A DNA stretch of 64,000 nt from the NCBI GenBank assembly GCA_964019335.1, contig OZ025650.1:509001-573000 (forward strand), in the 5' to 3' direction. This document shows, piece after piece, positions 48,701-57,713 of the stretch. A program made the translations under genes and the position numbers. Each line of letters begins with the position of its first letter. Position 1 is the stretch's first letter. The DNA comes from Diplonema japonicum. Taxonomy: Eukaryota > Euglenozoa > Diplonemea > Diplonemida > Diplonemidae. The notes beneath the pieces were generated by a model. It was not told where the DNA came from. It searched no databases and saw only the letters and a list, made by a program, of their open reading frames with translations.

Positions 48701-51700
48701 GTCCAAGTTGTCTTTAGCCAGTCCAACGCGCAGTACCTTGTCAATCCCAGGTATCTCATGTATATGCTTCTTGATGTCGTGGCTCTGCCTTGCTGCCTGC
48801 CAACGGAGAGCGAATGGCATCACAGAAGCGGTGATGCTCAAGCAGTACTCGTGGATCAGGTTATGTTTCAGCTCCTTCATCTTCTTCCTCAACAGCTCAG
48901 GCCTCCTGGACCTGAGTATTTCGGCCGTCCTCGCGTTGAGTTCTTCTAGGATTTGCCGCCTGTGCGATGACTTGATGTAGTTAATAGACAAGAACAGCGG
49001 TCTCAGCTGCTCTTGCGTTATAAAGCTGTCAACAAGCCATTGGGGGAAGGCATCGAGACCTCTTTCATCCTTTTGGTCATCTTCTTTAGATGCCTTCTGA
49101 ATGAAGTCTGCTGCTTTGCTCATTTTCGAATTTGTCACACCAGATTGATGGAACTCGTTGTCGTTTTGAGTGACAAATGTACTCCCCTGCTGCTTGACCT
49201 TTTCGTAAGCAAGGGATTGGTAATACATGTCTATGGGCAGTTGGTTGTACAACGTGGCGGCCACTAGAATATTTTTCTGCGCCATCTGAACATTTAAACT
49301 TCTCCTCAGGTCAGGGATGCTGTGTGACAAGATGCGTTTCAGCCCTGCAGCAGAATGAAAATCGAAGTGTGCCATGCCGTGTTCAAACTCGGCGATAGCC
49401 AGCTGTGTCAGATACTCTGTGCGCAGTGCGATGACCTCTGCCATGTCAATGTCGTCTGTGTGATCATCGATTTCTGCGTACGTTTTCCGTGTTTCGAAGT
49501 CCATCGCCTCGAACTGAAACTTCTTGACGTCGATGCCCATGAGGCAGCCCTGCTTTCTGTGTATGTTGTAGAGCAGCTCTGTCTCGTACAGAGCATCCAA
49601 CAGCGAGCTCCTTAGTATCACTGCCTCCATGGTGTCGTACCACAAGCTTCGCTGCAATGCTTCATCTTTCTTAACTTCGCCCTTCTTATTGGTGGGTACG
49701 TTTTCTTCCAGCAAACTGTTGATCACACCATGCACTGCTTCTGCATCGTCGAGAAACGACCTGTCATCAGTGTCCTCGTTGATGGCAGCACTCTGCAGCT
49801 GTCGCTGGACACGTTCCTCTTCGGTTAGCACCTTCCATTCCACGAACATCAACTGCAGTGCTTGTTGCTTAACAGCACTCAAGATACCCATGCCAGCACC
49901 AAAGTCATTCATCACATTCATCGTTATGTAATTGACAAGCTCCATAACATCAGCTATAACCCCCAAGCTAGAGTAGAAATCGAGGATGTTCACAACCGAC
50001 GATCCTGGGAACAGTGCGTTGTACAACTTGGTGTCCGATGTTGACATCTGTGGCAGCCCTGCGTGTGACCACCAGTCCATTGTGTTCGAGGCCTTGTAGA
50101 TGGAAGAGATTGAGCGCTTCTCCTCCGTGATCTGCGTGTTGATGATCTCCCTGATAAGCGAGTAGATCAGCTCGTAGACTATGGTTTCGTTAGAATAAGC
50201 TGCTGTGAAGTATGTGTCATTCAAATCGAGCATGGGGCGCATGGAAATGGTTTCCAGGATCAATTGAGAAAGTCTCGTGAGCTCTTCTGGGTCTGTAGAA
50301 TGCTCGTATGCTTCCATGTAGCAATCGATGACTTTTCGCTTCCCGTCTTGGAACCAGGTCTCGCACTCATAAAGATCTTCGAGAATGGTGACCCTATCCA
50401 CATCCTGCCCCTCTGCCACCTTGTACAGCCCAATGTAGTGCGTCCCTATTTTGAGGAGTTCGTGTTCAAGCGTTTCTAAATCGCGAAGAGCAAGGTCGTA
50501 GACGATGGCCTGGCCAAACCTGTCGATCACGGTGATGGACTTTCCCGTCACCCTGTACGTGTCGTCCCTGCATTCGATGGAACACATGGAATTTATCTCG
50601 GTTCTGTTTGCACCTAAAAAAGCGTCCTCTTCGCTCTGCAACCCGTCTATGTTAAACTGGTGTAGCTTCGCCGTGAAGTCCGAGACACCACCGTCACACT
50701 CAGCATCGTCATTCACACCATCTTCTTCGTCTTCTTCGTCAGCTTCGCCACCGAGTCCCGCACGGACTTTCGTGTGCGAGACGTAACCATACCTGTCAAG
50801 ACACAGCCGCCTTCTGATTGATGTGAAGTAATTTACAATATCAAGAAGCCGCTTCCTGAATTCTCTTATTCGAACGAATCGCAACAAGTACAGAGCTTGC
50901 TTCTTGTGGCTGGACAGACTCTGGGGCACTCTACTCTTTTCGGGCTGCTTCTTCGAACTGTGCTTGTCGGAATCAGGCTTTGCACGCACTGTTGCACGCT
51001 CCACGTGTGTGCCCGCCTGCTCCCGCAGCCTTTTGACAACGTACTGGGCGTCTGTCTCGAGGAGGAAGTCGGCCTCGACCTTCAGGGCACCATCAACGTG
51101 GTCCTGGTTGTTGTTCAGTTTCATGTACACAGCCTCCAGGTGTGCTGGTAAGGGAGTCTTTTTTTGTTCGAACTTCTCCCAAGTTGAGTAGGCCAAGTAT
51201 ACTTTCTGCAGAGTCTCATCTGGATCCTCGAAAGTGCCTTCACCACTTTCTATGCCTGAAGCTGCATGCTCTGCGGTGGTTTTCCGTTTTCCCTCGCTAT
51301 TTTTCTTATGCACAGACAGCTCGTACGGTGAATACTGGGAGGCCTGTGTCTGCGCACTGAACACCGCTGCAAAGCGCTTATTCACGGAATAGGAGTACTC
51401 TTGCGAATCGTCGTTGACACCGCGAAGCCTGAAGCAGGTGGTGAGTTCCTCAAGGACAGGCTCCATTTCTTCATCCGTGAGCGCCATCAAGGGTATGGGT
51501 GTCTTTATGGGTGTCGATGTAATGTGGTCGGAAATAGGAGTGAAAAGTTCCCATCTCTTTTGCACAACCAACCACTTGCATTTTGTAGCAAATCTGCTGA
51601 ATCTTCGTCGTGACCTGCTAGCATAACATGTGTGGTTCAGCCAGATCCAGAAGTCTGTTAAACGTACTTTGTCGACTTCCGCGCTGGGTTCCGTGCTCTT

Positions 51701-52396
51701 GCCATCTTGCTGGTTCAATTGCTGACGCCGTGGACCGGCCTGCTGCTGCTGTTGTTGTGATTGTTGTTCTTGCGGTTGTTTCTGTGCGTGTTCTCGCGTC
51801 GCTTGCAGTGCTTTCTTCGCGTGTTTTAACCTGATGAGGGCAGATTCAGTGTACTGACAGTCATCGGAGAGGTTTTTGAGCTTAGTATGCAGCAGTACAT
51901 CAGCACTACTTGAGATATCGCTTCCTGAGCAGTGACGCGCCCACCGGAAAAGCAGCTTGTATCGCCTCAAGGGGTGCGATTTCTGTCGATTTGCGTAGAA
52001 TTCGCACAGTGTGTTGACAACAAATGGGTGCGTGTTGCGACTTTCGGCAGACAGTGCTACACTCTTGATGAGGACTTCTGCAAGGTTTTGGACAGGCGGT
52101 GGTTTAGGGATGGCGCTTGCTTCTTTTATGATATCATCTCTGTCCTTCCTGTGGTCAAGCACGGAGCCCACGTCAGAGAATAAGGAGAGAACATTGTTCG
52201 GCTCGGGCAGCGAGTACATCTCTTGCCGTACATTTATTGTTTCCTGTATTTTGTTGATCGTTTTTTCCAACTCAAACTCCAGAACACGCTCGTCCCGTGA
52301 CTTGGAGACATCCTCGTCAGGCGTATCAATGTCCGCGAAAGCCACCATGTCGGGGTAGGACTTCTTGTGCTGCCGTAAATCAGAATTGGTGTCCAT
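45704..52396 (-). CDS. Giant coiled-coil protein, CCDC162/DUF4549-like
   Basis: About 2,217 residues from the ATG at 52396. The N-terminus (ELEKTINKIQETI..., then HPLRRYKLLFRWARHC) resembles the DUF4549 start of the CCDC162 family, and the last 650 residues form a long coiled coil (RDELAQLEAIVREKVKAEYE, EMEVEQLLRDLDLQERKKKH). The middle is helical with an acidic patch and no catalytic motif. A 39-nt intron-like piece at 47999-48037 (GTATGG...CAACCCAG) is in frame and stop-free, encoding an odd Phe-rich run; spliced, the protein reads LRLSDEQFASDYRTVY. CCDC162 relatives are linked to cilia, so a flagellar role is inferred. Earlier in-frame ATGs exist upstream; the true start is uncertain. Confidence 0.7.
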   Translation of the reverse strand: MDTNSDLRQHKKSYPDMVAFADIDTPDEDVSKSRDERVLEFELEKTINKIQETINVRQEMYSLPEPNNVLSLFSDVGSVLDHRKDRDDIIKEASAIPKPPPVQNLAEVLIKSVALSAESRNTHPFVVNTLCEFYANRQKSHPLRRYKLLFRWARHCSGSDISSSADVLLHTKLKNLSDDCQYTESALIRLKHAKKALQATREHAQKQPQEQQSQQQQQQAGPRRQQLNQQDGKSTEPSAEVDKVRLTDFWIWLNHTCYASRSRRRFSRFATKCKWLVVQKRWELFTPISDHITSTPIKTPIPLMALTDEEMEPVLEELTTCFRLRGVNDDSQEYSYSVNKRFAAVFSAQTQASQYSPYELSVHKKNSEGKRKTTAEHAASGIESGEGTFEDPDETLQKVYLAYSTWEKFEQKKTPLPAHLEAVYMKLNNNQDHVDGALKVEADFLLETDAQYVVKRLREQAGTHVERATVRAKPDSDKHSSKKQPEKSRVPQSLSSHKKQALYLLRFVRIREFRKRLLDIVNYFTSIRRRLCLDRYGYVSHTKVRAGLGGEADEEDEEDGVNDDAECDGGVSDFTAKLHQFNIDGLQSEEDAFLGANRTEINSMCSIECRDDTYRVTGKSITVIDRFGQAIVYDLALRDLETLEHELLKIGTHYIGLYKVAEGQDVDRVTILEDLYECETWFQDGKRKVIDCYMEAYEHSTDPEELTRLSQLILETISMRPMLDLNDTYFTAAYSNETIVYELIYSLIREIINTQITEEKRSISSIYKASNTMDWWSHAGLPQMSTSDTKLYNALFPGSSVVNILDFYSSLGVIADVMELVNYITMNVMNDFGAGMGILSAVKQQALQLMFVEWKVLTEEERVQRQLQSAAINEDTDDRSFLDDAEAVHGVINSLLEENVPTNKKGEVKKDEALQRSLWYDTMEAVILRSSLLDALYETELLYNIHRKQGCLMGIDVKKFQFEAMDFETRKTYAEIDDHTDDIDMAEVIALRTEYLTQLAIAEFEHGMAHFDFHSAAGLKRILSHSIPDLRRSLNVQMAQKNILVAATLYNQLPIDMYYQSLAYEKVKQQGSTFVTQNDNEFHQSGVTNSKMSKAADFIQKASKEDDQKDERGLDAFPQWLVDSFITQEQLRPLFLSINYIKSSHRRQILEELNARTAEILRSRRPELLRKKMKELKHNLIHEYCLSITASVMPFALRWQAARQSHDIKKHIHEIPGIDKVLRVGLAKDNLDTVASTSNQGKTKGTQWNGSCLMALDGRIEEPWYIPHFMQIYTQWNWEKEKQAGVKCSDGHTTTDLSSNLRTTYCLQYATTHLYHMYCIVLICTTVSKLDSAANITASVSVGMSDAVRELKKVQADLEALSDPSDTRAVSSFMEVTYKVLFLKLVLAVTVLKHSFLSPPGGAKPMKNTAAIVAAALVQLETASKQTTLVTAEARMDPHIMTKSVLLRLSDEQVWRFFLFFFYSTQFASDYRTVYRRLQLLEYEWERDEPKQIPAHKLAHFDEGFFDRVGNTSLWIGAYSPPLHFLNAFLLGLGDEDRKALLQEYNNISNFVGDVKNDQSFVEDVMIGSGNDRERDQTLGTVKASAEALEISIEREMLKTFYCWKLEPKENGAAVMHDRHAVQYNDNFVKVINSKARAQYEHDLQEDGGDTKDTRGRVRRKKRTEIGLRKKQTVILKQEINKHLLHSSVIKLKGICETVNASVVQVMNPDECKPDSTAKLEMFNNFHTAVMTKAAHTRQEGTDFVVYQIPAPLLSMAMDNLGINLRKWQVQHLKDIAETSELIIQHHRHALFKGEQKVLHLEKLRELDKKALSRRVAARVNDEKYNLIFHKNCLQKENDELRDELAQLEAIVREKVKAEYEEDMTGLRNEIALLQGQFKDHKKKLYREMQINLEEIKRHAMMSIGKSEVAPLHMKRQALRIAINDEETNKLKEHNAELQMTVAKLKLWHEMKISNLESHYQKKIAALEKDKADASSKFWGNKEQVEEKEELMRQQLNSTQKSLSATEMEVEQLLRDLDLQERKKKHLVAWKVCHSKQLEELTKKTRRYEKYEKYDIEKLLRNYEKGEEKPRNTPQSSTPAPTTNKAGMHEMTKEIDRLREDVKKEKRLKTRAFVKLNQMREEQDAVTDEMVWQKKYFECASELQRTLKDLQVYKEHLSNLNITHPTLPRMGPDTASPMSEDSRNLPNLSSQRDPLPPRVASAPGNRPPARVIPTRPSTSTPTRLHSAFHR

Positions 52397-52473
52397 TTTA
52401 CCCACCCTCTTGTTGGAATACATGAAAGGGAGCATAAAGTGAAAGGTAAGTGGTGTATGTGTATGTGTAATGT

Positions 52474-52742
52474 TCATGCTTCGGGTACCATCCCTTTCAA
52501 AGTCCCGCCATTCTGACCATATGCCGTCGCGTCAAATTTCTTATCAATGGTAACATTGTAAGTGCATCTGTCCGGTCTATCGGCATTCACCCCAGTACCG
52601 CATGACTTGGGTACAATCTTCCAGGAACCTTTAACACCCCAGCCCTGTCCGTTTCCACCAAAGTCCGTGTTCTGTGTTGAGTGTGCAGCATTGTTTTGCA
52701 TACCGTGTTAGCGAGGAACTGGTAGGGACCGAAGTCGGACAT
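52474..52742 (-). CDS. Tiny spliced gene, unknown function (78 aa)
   Basis: Not recognised. Exon 1 (52704-52742) encodes MSDFGPYQFLANT; a 32-nt phase-0 intron (52672-52703, GTATGC...CAACACAG) is followed by exon 2 encoding NTDFGGNGQGWGVKGSWKI through to VPEA. The product is Gly/Asn/Thr-rich with three cysteines and no signal peptide. Leader acceptor GGCCTCAAG lies 13 bases before the ATG. It lies 105 bp from a second tiny gene of similar character. Confidence 0.6.
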
Positions 52743-52847
52743 GTTGGTGTAGTTCCTTGAGGCCGTAAACAAGCAAAAATATGGTGAAGGGTAAGCAAAT
52801 TGTGAATAAAATGGTGTACCAGTGTAGATTTTCCTCGCCTTGTTCAT

Positions 52848-53143
52848 TTAGAAGAAGTCGTTGCCGACAGCATTGGCATTGCCCTGGACATTGTCACCGA
52901 TGGTTGCATTAGCCCCCATGCCACCCGCAGCAGCCGCTGTGTCGAAAGCACCACCGCTGCGGAACCTGTAAAGTAATAAATAGAACGCAACAACACATAC
53001 TTATATTTGCACATCCACCCGTAGTCGGAGTCATTCATGCACGAGCCGCCAATGGCCGCGTAGGACCCCCCCTTACCCCATGTGTCGACCTTGCCACTGT
53101 ACTGGAACTTGTTCCCAGTCTGAGGTCCTCCAACAACAGGCAT
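52848..53143 (-). CDS. Tiny spliced gene, unknown function (86 aa)
   Basis: Not recognised. Exon 1 (53001-53143) starts MPVVGGPQTGNKFQYSGKVD and ends in phase 2 before a 35-nt intron (52966-53000, GTATGT...CTTTACAG). Exon 2 gives KFRSGGAFDTAAAAGG and an Asn/Gly-rich end finishing GNDFF. Gly- and aromatic-rich, two cysteines, no signal peptide. The two neighbouring tiny proteins share a Gly/Trp-rich style (DTWGKGG here, GQGWGVKG there) but no clear alignment. Confidence 0.6.
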
Positions 53144-53248
53144 TATGTTTGTGTAGTTGCTGTGGTGTCGGTGTTTGCGCTACGTCGTGAATGTTAATAA
53201 TTAGAAAATAACTGTGTAACTGAAAATACTAAATAAGGCAGGAAGGTA

Positions 53249-56200
53249 TCATCTCAGTCTTACAGGTGTCTGGACGAGGAGGTTTTTAAACGGGCGCTTC
53301 TTCCGATCACCTTTGGTGCAGGCCACGCCCATGGAGGCTGGGCTGAGTTGCCTTGATATGGCCTGTGTTAGAAGTTTTCTTCGATGGTTAGGGGGTTCAG
53401 TCTGCTCAGGGTGGCATGGAATAGGGCTAGTTACCGGAGCACCTAGGGCGGCCGCTGGTCGGTGCACGTCTGTCACATTGGCGTAAGACAGACACGTGCC
53501 GTTGGGATAAAAGGAGGCGTGTGTGCACGCAGAGATGGATTCGCACTGTGTTGTACAGCGCTGCAGATCAGTATTTTGGGTTTCGAGGATAAGCACTCCT
53601 TGCACTTCTGAGTCCTGGTAACACGTGTTTTCTGGATCTGGACAAGGTACAGGACCTGAGACAGCAGCACCCTCTTCAGAGACAACACGGGACATAGTGG
53701 CTTTCTTTAGAACACACCGCTGGTAGTCACTACTGTTCTTCTCGTCAGTGTCATAAAACGTGAACAGCGAGCAGCTACTCCTTCTCTTACACTCGGAGTA
53801 ACACACTTTCGTGTTCTCGATGTTGCTCAGCTCAGTCAACTCCTCCCCCTCTATCACGCCTTCCATCATGCATATCTCTTGTTCCAACTGGCTGCTGTGC
53901 TTCTTCTCAGTATTCCTCGATTTAATGTAGCACTCAGGTCTTGGGGGATCATTTTGGCACAAGCCGCCAAAGTACGGGTCCTTCCATGGAAACTCTTCGA
54001 GCCAAGCACCCCATCTGGCATAATGCACATTTCCAATAGGGAACACGCCAGGTTCCACTTTACCATGTTGATATTCAAATGTGTTGATGTGTACAAGCTT
54101 CTCAGAGGAACCAAACAAAGCAAGAGCTGCAGCTCGGAGGGGTGCATCACCCCACCTTGCACTGAACACACCTCTGTACGTCGAGTTGAGGAACGCTTGC
54201 ACGTCAGGCCGTTTAAAGAAATGTGTGTCCACCACTTCGAAGTTGTTGTAGAACATGGGGTGGGGCGGCTTGCACTTGCTGTCCTCCAAGCAAGCAGCAG
54301 GGATGCCATGTGCGATATAGAACCGTGTCTTTTTTACGAGTAGCGGGTAAGCCTCCTTGAGGAAGGTAGAGAGGCCCATCGTCACCGAGTAAGGATCGTA
54401 ACAGAAGGAAAGGTACCCATAAATCCCGTTCTCAAGGGCAACATGTGTGATGGGATCCATCAGTGGCGTGCTCCTTATGACTGAATCGGTGTCCAAGCGC
54501 ATCAAGTACTTGTAAGGGGACAGCACAGGTAGGTGGAAGATAACATAGTTCCAGAACCAGATCATCCTGCGGTAGGAGAGGTTACCTAACTTCTTGCTCT
54601 TCGACATTTTCGCCGGAAAGAACTCCTGCCCCACGTTCCAACTCTCGAGTGGGACAACCGTCCAAATGATTTCTCTCTCGTGTGTTGTGCACTGCTCTGA
54701 AGCAAAGATCGATGTGATATTCTCCTTCTCTTCTACTGTTGCAAGCTCATTTTCTGTTTGCAGCATGACTAAGGGGTAAGGATCAGAGAGGTGTTTGCAT
54801 ATGGACCAGAACATGTCCCACCTTCTGGGATCCTCGAAGTGCAGTACCACAATTGCGCCTGTGGGCTGAGTTACAGTAGATACATTGTGACAAGGTGGGA
54901 AATTAACCGTGCATTCCTTAGCTCTCAGGGCTGCCGTGATATTGTCTGCGGATACTCCCGCAGCACATAGTCCAGACCATTCCTCTTCACAGCCGCGGTT
55001 AGCCTTGCACACTTGATTGCCCTGTGAACCCATGTTATATGCTATAGGTGTCACAAACTTCACAACCCTCCCACCGTGGATGCCTTCTACCTGTGTAATG
55101 AGCCTGCAATCCTTCCCCTTCTTTTTAGGTGGTGGGTGATAGCAATGCCCTTGAAAATACTTGTTTTCCCATGGAAATCCCTTCTGCCAGGCATCCCATC
55201 TAGCATAATGCACATTTCCAATAGGGAACACGCCAGGTTCCACTTTACCATGTTGATATTCAAATGTGTTGATGTGTACAAGCTTTTCAGAGGAACCAAA
55301 CAAAGCAAGAGCTGCAGCTCGGAGGGGTGCATCACCCCACCTTGCACTGAACACACCTCTGTACGTCGAGTTGAGGAACGCTTGCACGTCAGGCCGTTTA
55401 AAGAAATGTGTGTCCACCACTTCGAAGTTGTTGTAGAACATGGGCTGAGGAACTCGGCACCCTTTCGCGTCACGCAAGCATGTTGCTGTGATATGGTGCA
55501 TTGGGTGGTGCGGTTTTTTTGCTTCCACTTCGCGCATCTTGTCAAGGTAGTGTTTGTGCAAATGCTTGTAAAGGCCACGTGTCACAGCTTCAGAATCATA
55601 ACAAAAGGAAAGGTACCCATAAATCCCGTTCTCAAGGGCAACATGTGTGATGGGATCCATCAGTGGCGTGCTCCTTATGACTGAATCGGTGTCCAAGCGC
55701 ATCAAGTACTTGTAAGGGGACAGCACAGGTAGGTGGAAGATAACATAATTCCAGAACCAGATCATCCTGCGGTAGGAGAGGTTACCAACTTTCTTGTCTA
55801 ATGTACTTTTCTTCGGAAAGTGCTCCTGGCCAACAATCCATTTGTTGCTTGGTACCACAGAATAAATAACCTCCCGTGTGTTCACCGCACAATCCTTAGA
55901 TCTGAAAATAGAAGTTATGTTCTCCTTTTCTCTTGTTGCTGCAAGCTCGTTCTCTGTTTGCAGCACGATTAACGGATACGGGTCGACGAGGTGTTTGCAT
56001 ATGGACCAGAACATGTCCCACCGCTTGGGGTCTTCATAGTGCAGCACTACAATAGCACCATCCTGTTGCGTTCCAGGCTGGTCACAAGGTGGGTGGATGG
56101 CACAGCCCAGGTTGCCGAGGTAGCTCGATATTTTTGAATTATTCTGCTCACTTGCGCAAAGCTCGCGCCACCCCTGGATGCAGTTGTCATTGTTCTTACT

Positions 56201-56383
56201 ACACCACCTGTCCACAGGGTGGCCCAATTTTTTGCACTTCACACAGCCGCCGCATATGGGTGCATGGGGTGCCTTGCTCCTCACTTCAACGACTACCTCG
56301 TTCTGCGCCAAGTACCCAAGAAGCAATGTTACAAATGCCACAAGCAGCATCCCTATCCGCATTCGCAGTCCCACGTGGCGCAT
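53249..56383 (-). CDS. Double-domain GT15 (KRE2/MNT1-like) mannosyltransferase with apple-like domains
   Basis: Predicted Golgi type II membrane glycosyltransferase, 1,044 residues. A signal-anchor (GMLLVAFVTLLLGYLA) is followed by a Cys-rich stem, then two GT15-like catalytic domains. Each has SYRRMIWFWNYVIFHLPVLS, a DxD-type RLDTDS, and MFYNNFEVVDTHFF ... ARWGDAPLRAAALALF, the block shared with yeast alpha-1,2-mannosyltransferases. The C-terminal 250 residues carry two Cys-rich PAN/apple-like repeats (NTKVCYSECKRRSSCSLFTF, DLQRCTTQCESISACTHASF). ATG at 56383 follows a T-rich tract ending CAATCAG 39 bases upstream. Sugar donor is inferred from family. Both domains look intact. Confidence 0.85.
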   Translation of the reverse strand: MRHVGLRMRIGMLLVAFVTLLLGYLAQNEVVVEVRSKAPHAPICGGCVKCKKLGHPVDRWCSKNNDNCIQGWRELCASEQNNSKISSYLGNLGCAIHPPCDQPGTQQDGAIVVLHYEDPKRWDMFWSICKHLVDPYPLIVLQTENELAATREKENITSIFRSKDCAVNTREVIYSVVPSNKWIVGQEHFPKKSTLDKKVGNLSYRRMIWFWNYVIFHLPVLSPYKYLMRLDTDSVIRSTPLMDPITHVALENGIYGYLSFCYDSEAVTRGLYKHLHKHYLDKMREVEAKKPHHPMHHITATCLRDAKGCRVPQPMFYNNFEVVDTHFFKRPDVQAFLNSTYRGVFSARWGDAPLRAAALALFGSSEKLVHINTFEYQHGKVEPGVFPIGNVHYARWDAWQKGFPWENKYFQGHCYHPPPKKKGKDCRLITQVEGIHGGRVVKFVTPIAYNMGSQGNQVCKANRGCEEEWSGLCAAGVSADNITAALRAKECTVNFPPCHNVSTVTQPTGAIVVLHFEDPRRWDMFWSICKHLSDPYPLVMLQTENELATVEEKENITSIFASEQCTTHEREIIWTVVPLESWNVGQEFFPAKMSKSKKLGNLSYRRMIWFWNYVIFHLPVLSPYKYLMRLDTDSVIRSTPLMDPITHVALENGIYGYLSFCYDPYSVTMGLSTFLKEAYPLLVKKTRFYIAHGIPAACLEDSKCKPPHPMFYNNFEVVDTHFFKRPDVQAFLNSTYRGVFSARWGDAPLRAAALALFGSSEKLVHINTFEYQHGKVEPGVFPIGNVHYARWGAWLEEFPWKDPYFGGLCQNDPPRPECYIKSRNTEKKHSSQLEQEICMMEGVIEGEELTELSNIENTKVCYSECKRRSSCSLFTFYDTDEKNSSDYQRCVLKKATMSRVVSEEGAAVSGPVPCPDPENTCYQDSEVQGVLILETQNTDLQRCTTQCESISACTHASFYPNGTCLSYANVTDVHRPAAALGAPVTSPIPCHPEQTEPPNHRRKLLTQAISRQLSPASMGVACTKGDRKKRPFKNLLVQTPVRLR
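54010..54259. repeat. Near-identical block shared by the two GT15 domains
   Basis: Matches 55195-55444 with very few differences (for example CATCTGGC against CATCTAGC). A second such pair is 54405-54585 with 55605-55785. Between and around these blocks the two halves are well diverged, including in synonymous positions. Confidence 0.85.
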
Positions 56384-56562
56384 GTTACTCCTACTACCTG
56401 GGGGTTTACAGGACTTGAGCAGGTTTCTGATTGAGAAAAAAAAAATTGATAAGGGCCAGAGCCCTGCTGACGTGTACTCAATAGGACGAAAGGGAACGGG
56501 AACTGAGAACCAAATGGCACAAACATGGATGGGGAACAGAGAGGAATTTAAAATTGCTATGA

Positions 56563-56926
56563 TCATTTCTTTTTCTTCGCCAGCATATCGCGTATCGCTG
56601 CAGACATCTGCCCCTGTGAGAGCTTTTTAGGGGTACGGGATTTTCTGAAGGTTTGATGAGGTGGAGGGGTGTATGTGGGGCGCTCCGATGCCTTGATAAG
56701 CTTGCCTGCAAAATGTTGATGTTTATTTGGTAATGTGCATACCTGGTTTGAAGGGAACAAGCTTGCCTTCAGAAGCAAGGTTCTTCTCAACCTCTTCAGG
56801 ATTGATTGTCACTTTCTGCTCGCGTTCCTGCTTTCTTTTCAGCGACTTCCTGTTCTTGTCCAGCCTCGAGGCCCCCGGTACAATACCCTTCCGTGACTGG
56901 TCGTGCTTGATACTACCTCTGCCCAT
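56563..56926 (-). CDS. Small very basic protein, unknown function (108 aa)
   Basis: Not recognised. Exon 1 (56743-56926) encodes MGRGSIKHDQSRKG and a Lys/Arg/Glu helix; a 37-nt phase-1 intron (56706-56742, GTATGC...TTTTGCAG) joins it to exon 2 ending MLAKKKK. Composition suggests a nucleolar ribosome-assembly or RNA-binding factor. No signal peptide or membrane span. Start has only one plausible ATG. Confidence 0.65.
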
Positions 56927-57713
56927 TGTTATAAGCTAAACCCCTGTGAAACTAGTCTAAGGGCGAACGAAAAGTAAACAATAATAAATAAACAAACCCA
57001 TAATGAAAGGGAGAAGGGGATGAAAGCCATACTAAAAAGAATAAAACAGAATGCAACAAAAGCCACTGCCCGGTGTCCACAGACAGGACATGTCGAAGAA
57101 TAATAACACAGTGCCACAAACTGAAGATGCAGAGGCACCAAGCAAAGAGACACCAATACTGTGAAATATTGGCAAAAGCCTCTCGCCCCTTGCCATGGTA
57201 GAAGATCCTCAGGTTTTAAACATGTCGCGACGTCCCTAGACACCAGACAGCATACGGATCACAATGTTATGGATCCTATCTTGCAGTCGAAGCACTCCTG
57301 CTACTTCTACTCTTGAAAGAAGAAGAGGAGAAGAAAAAAAGAGAGAAGGAAGAAATCAAAAAAAAAAGAAATAAGAAAGGAAGTCAGCAATAACATGTGC
57401 AAAACAGGTTCTTAGAGTACACATGTACATGAAGTATGTGCCATTGACGGCACAGAGGAGTTATGGGTGGGAAAGACTGAATACGAAAGACGAAGGGTGG
57501 GATTGGGGGAAAAGAACAAATAAAAGGAAGTCAGACAGATAAAGATTACGGAGAGAAGAAACAAAGAGAGAATACAATCTGAAGCTCTCAAAAGATTTTT
57601 GATTTAGTTAATTATTTCCAGCACCTGAGAAGGGCTTGGGTCGAGTTCAGTAAAGACACGTACGACAGCCGAGTGGACCTCATGCATCAGAAGGGTTGAA
57701 GGTAGATGAAGAC
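56927..57713. other. Long intergenic stretch, purine-rich on the plus strand
   Basis: No gene called. A 105-codon open frame at 56929-57243 on the minus strand starts with GTG and simply reflects pyrimidine-rich coding-strand sequence. No C/D motif pair seen. The long pyrimidine stretches on the coding strand fit the usual leader-acceptor region. Confidence 0.6.

Noticed and set aside
56929-57243. Hydrophobic 104-residue minus-strand frame
   Set aside because: Starts with GTG; explained by pyrimidine-rich intergenic sequence.
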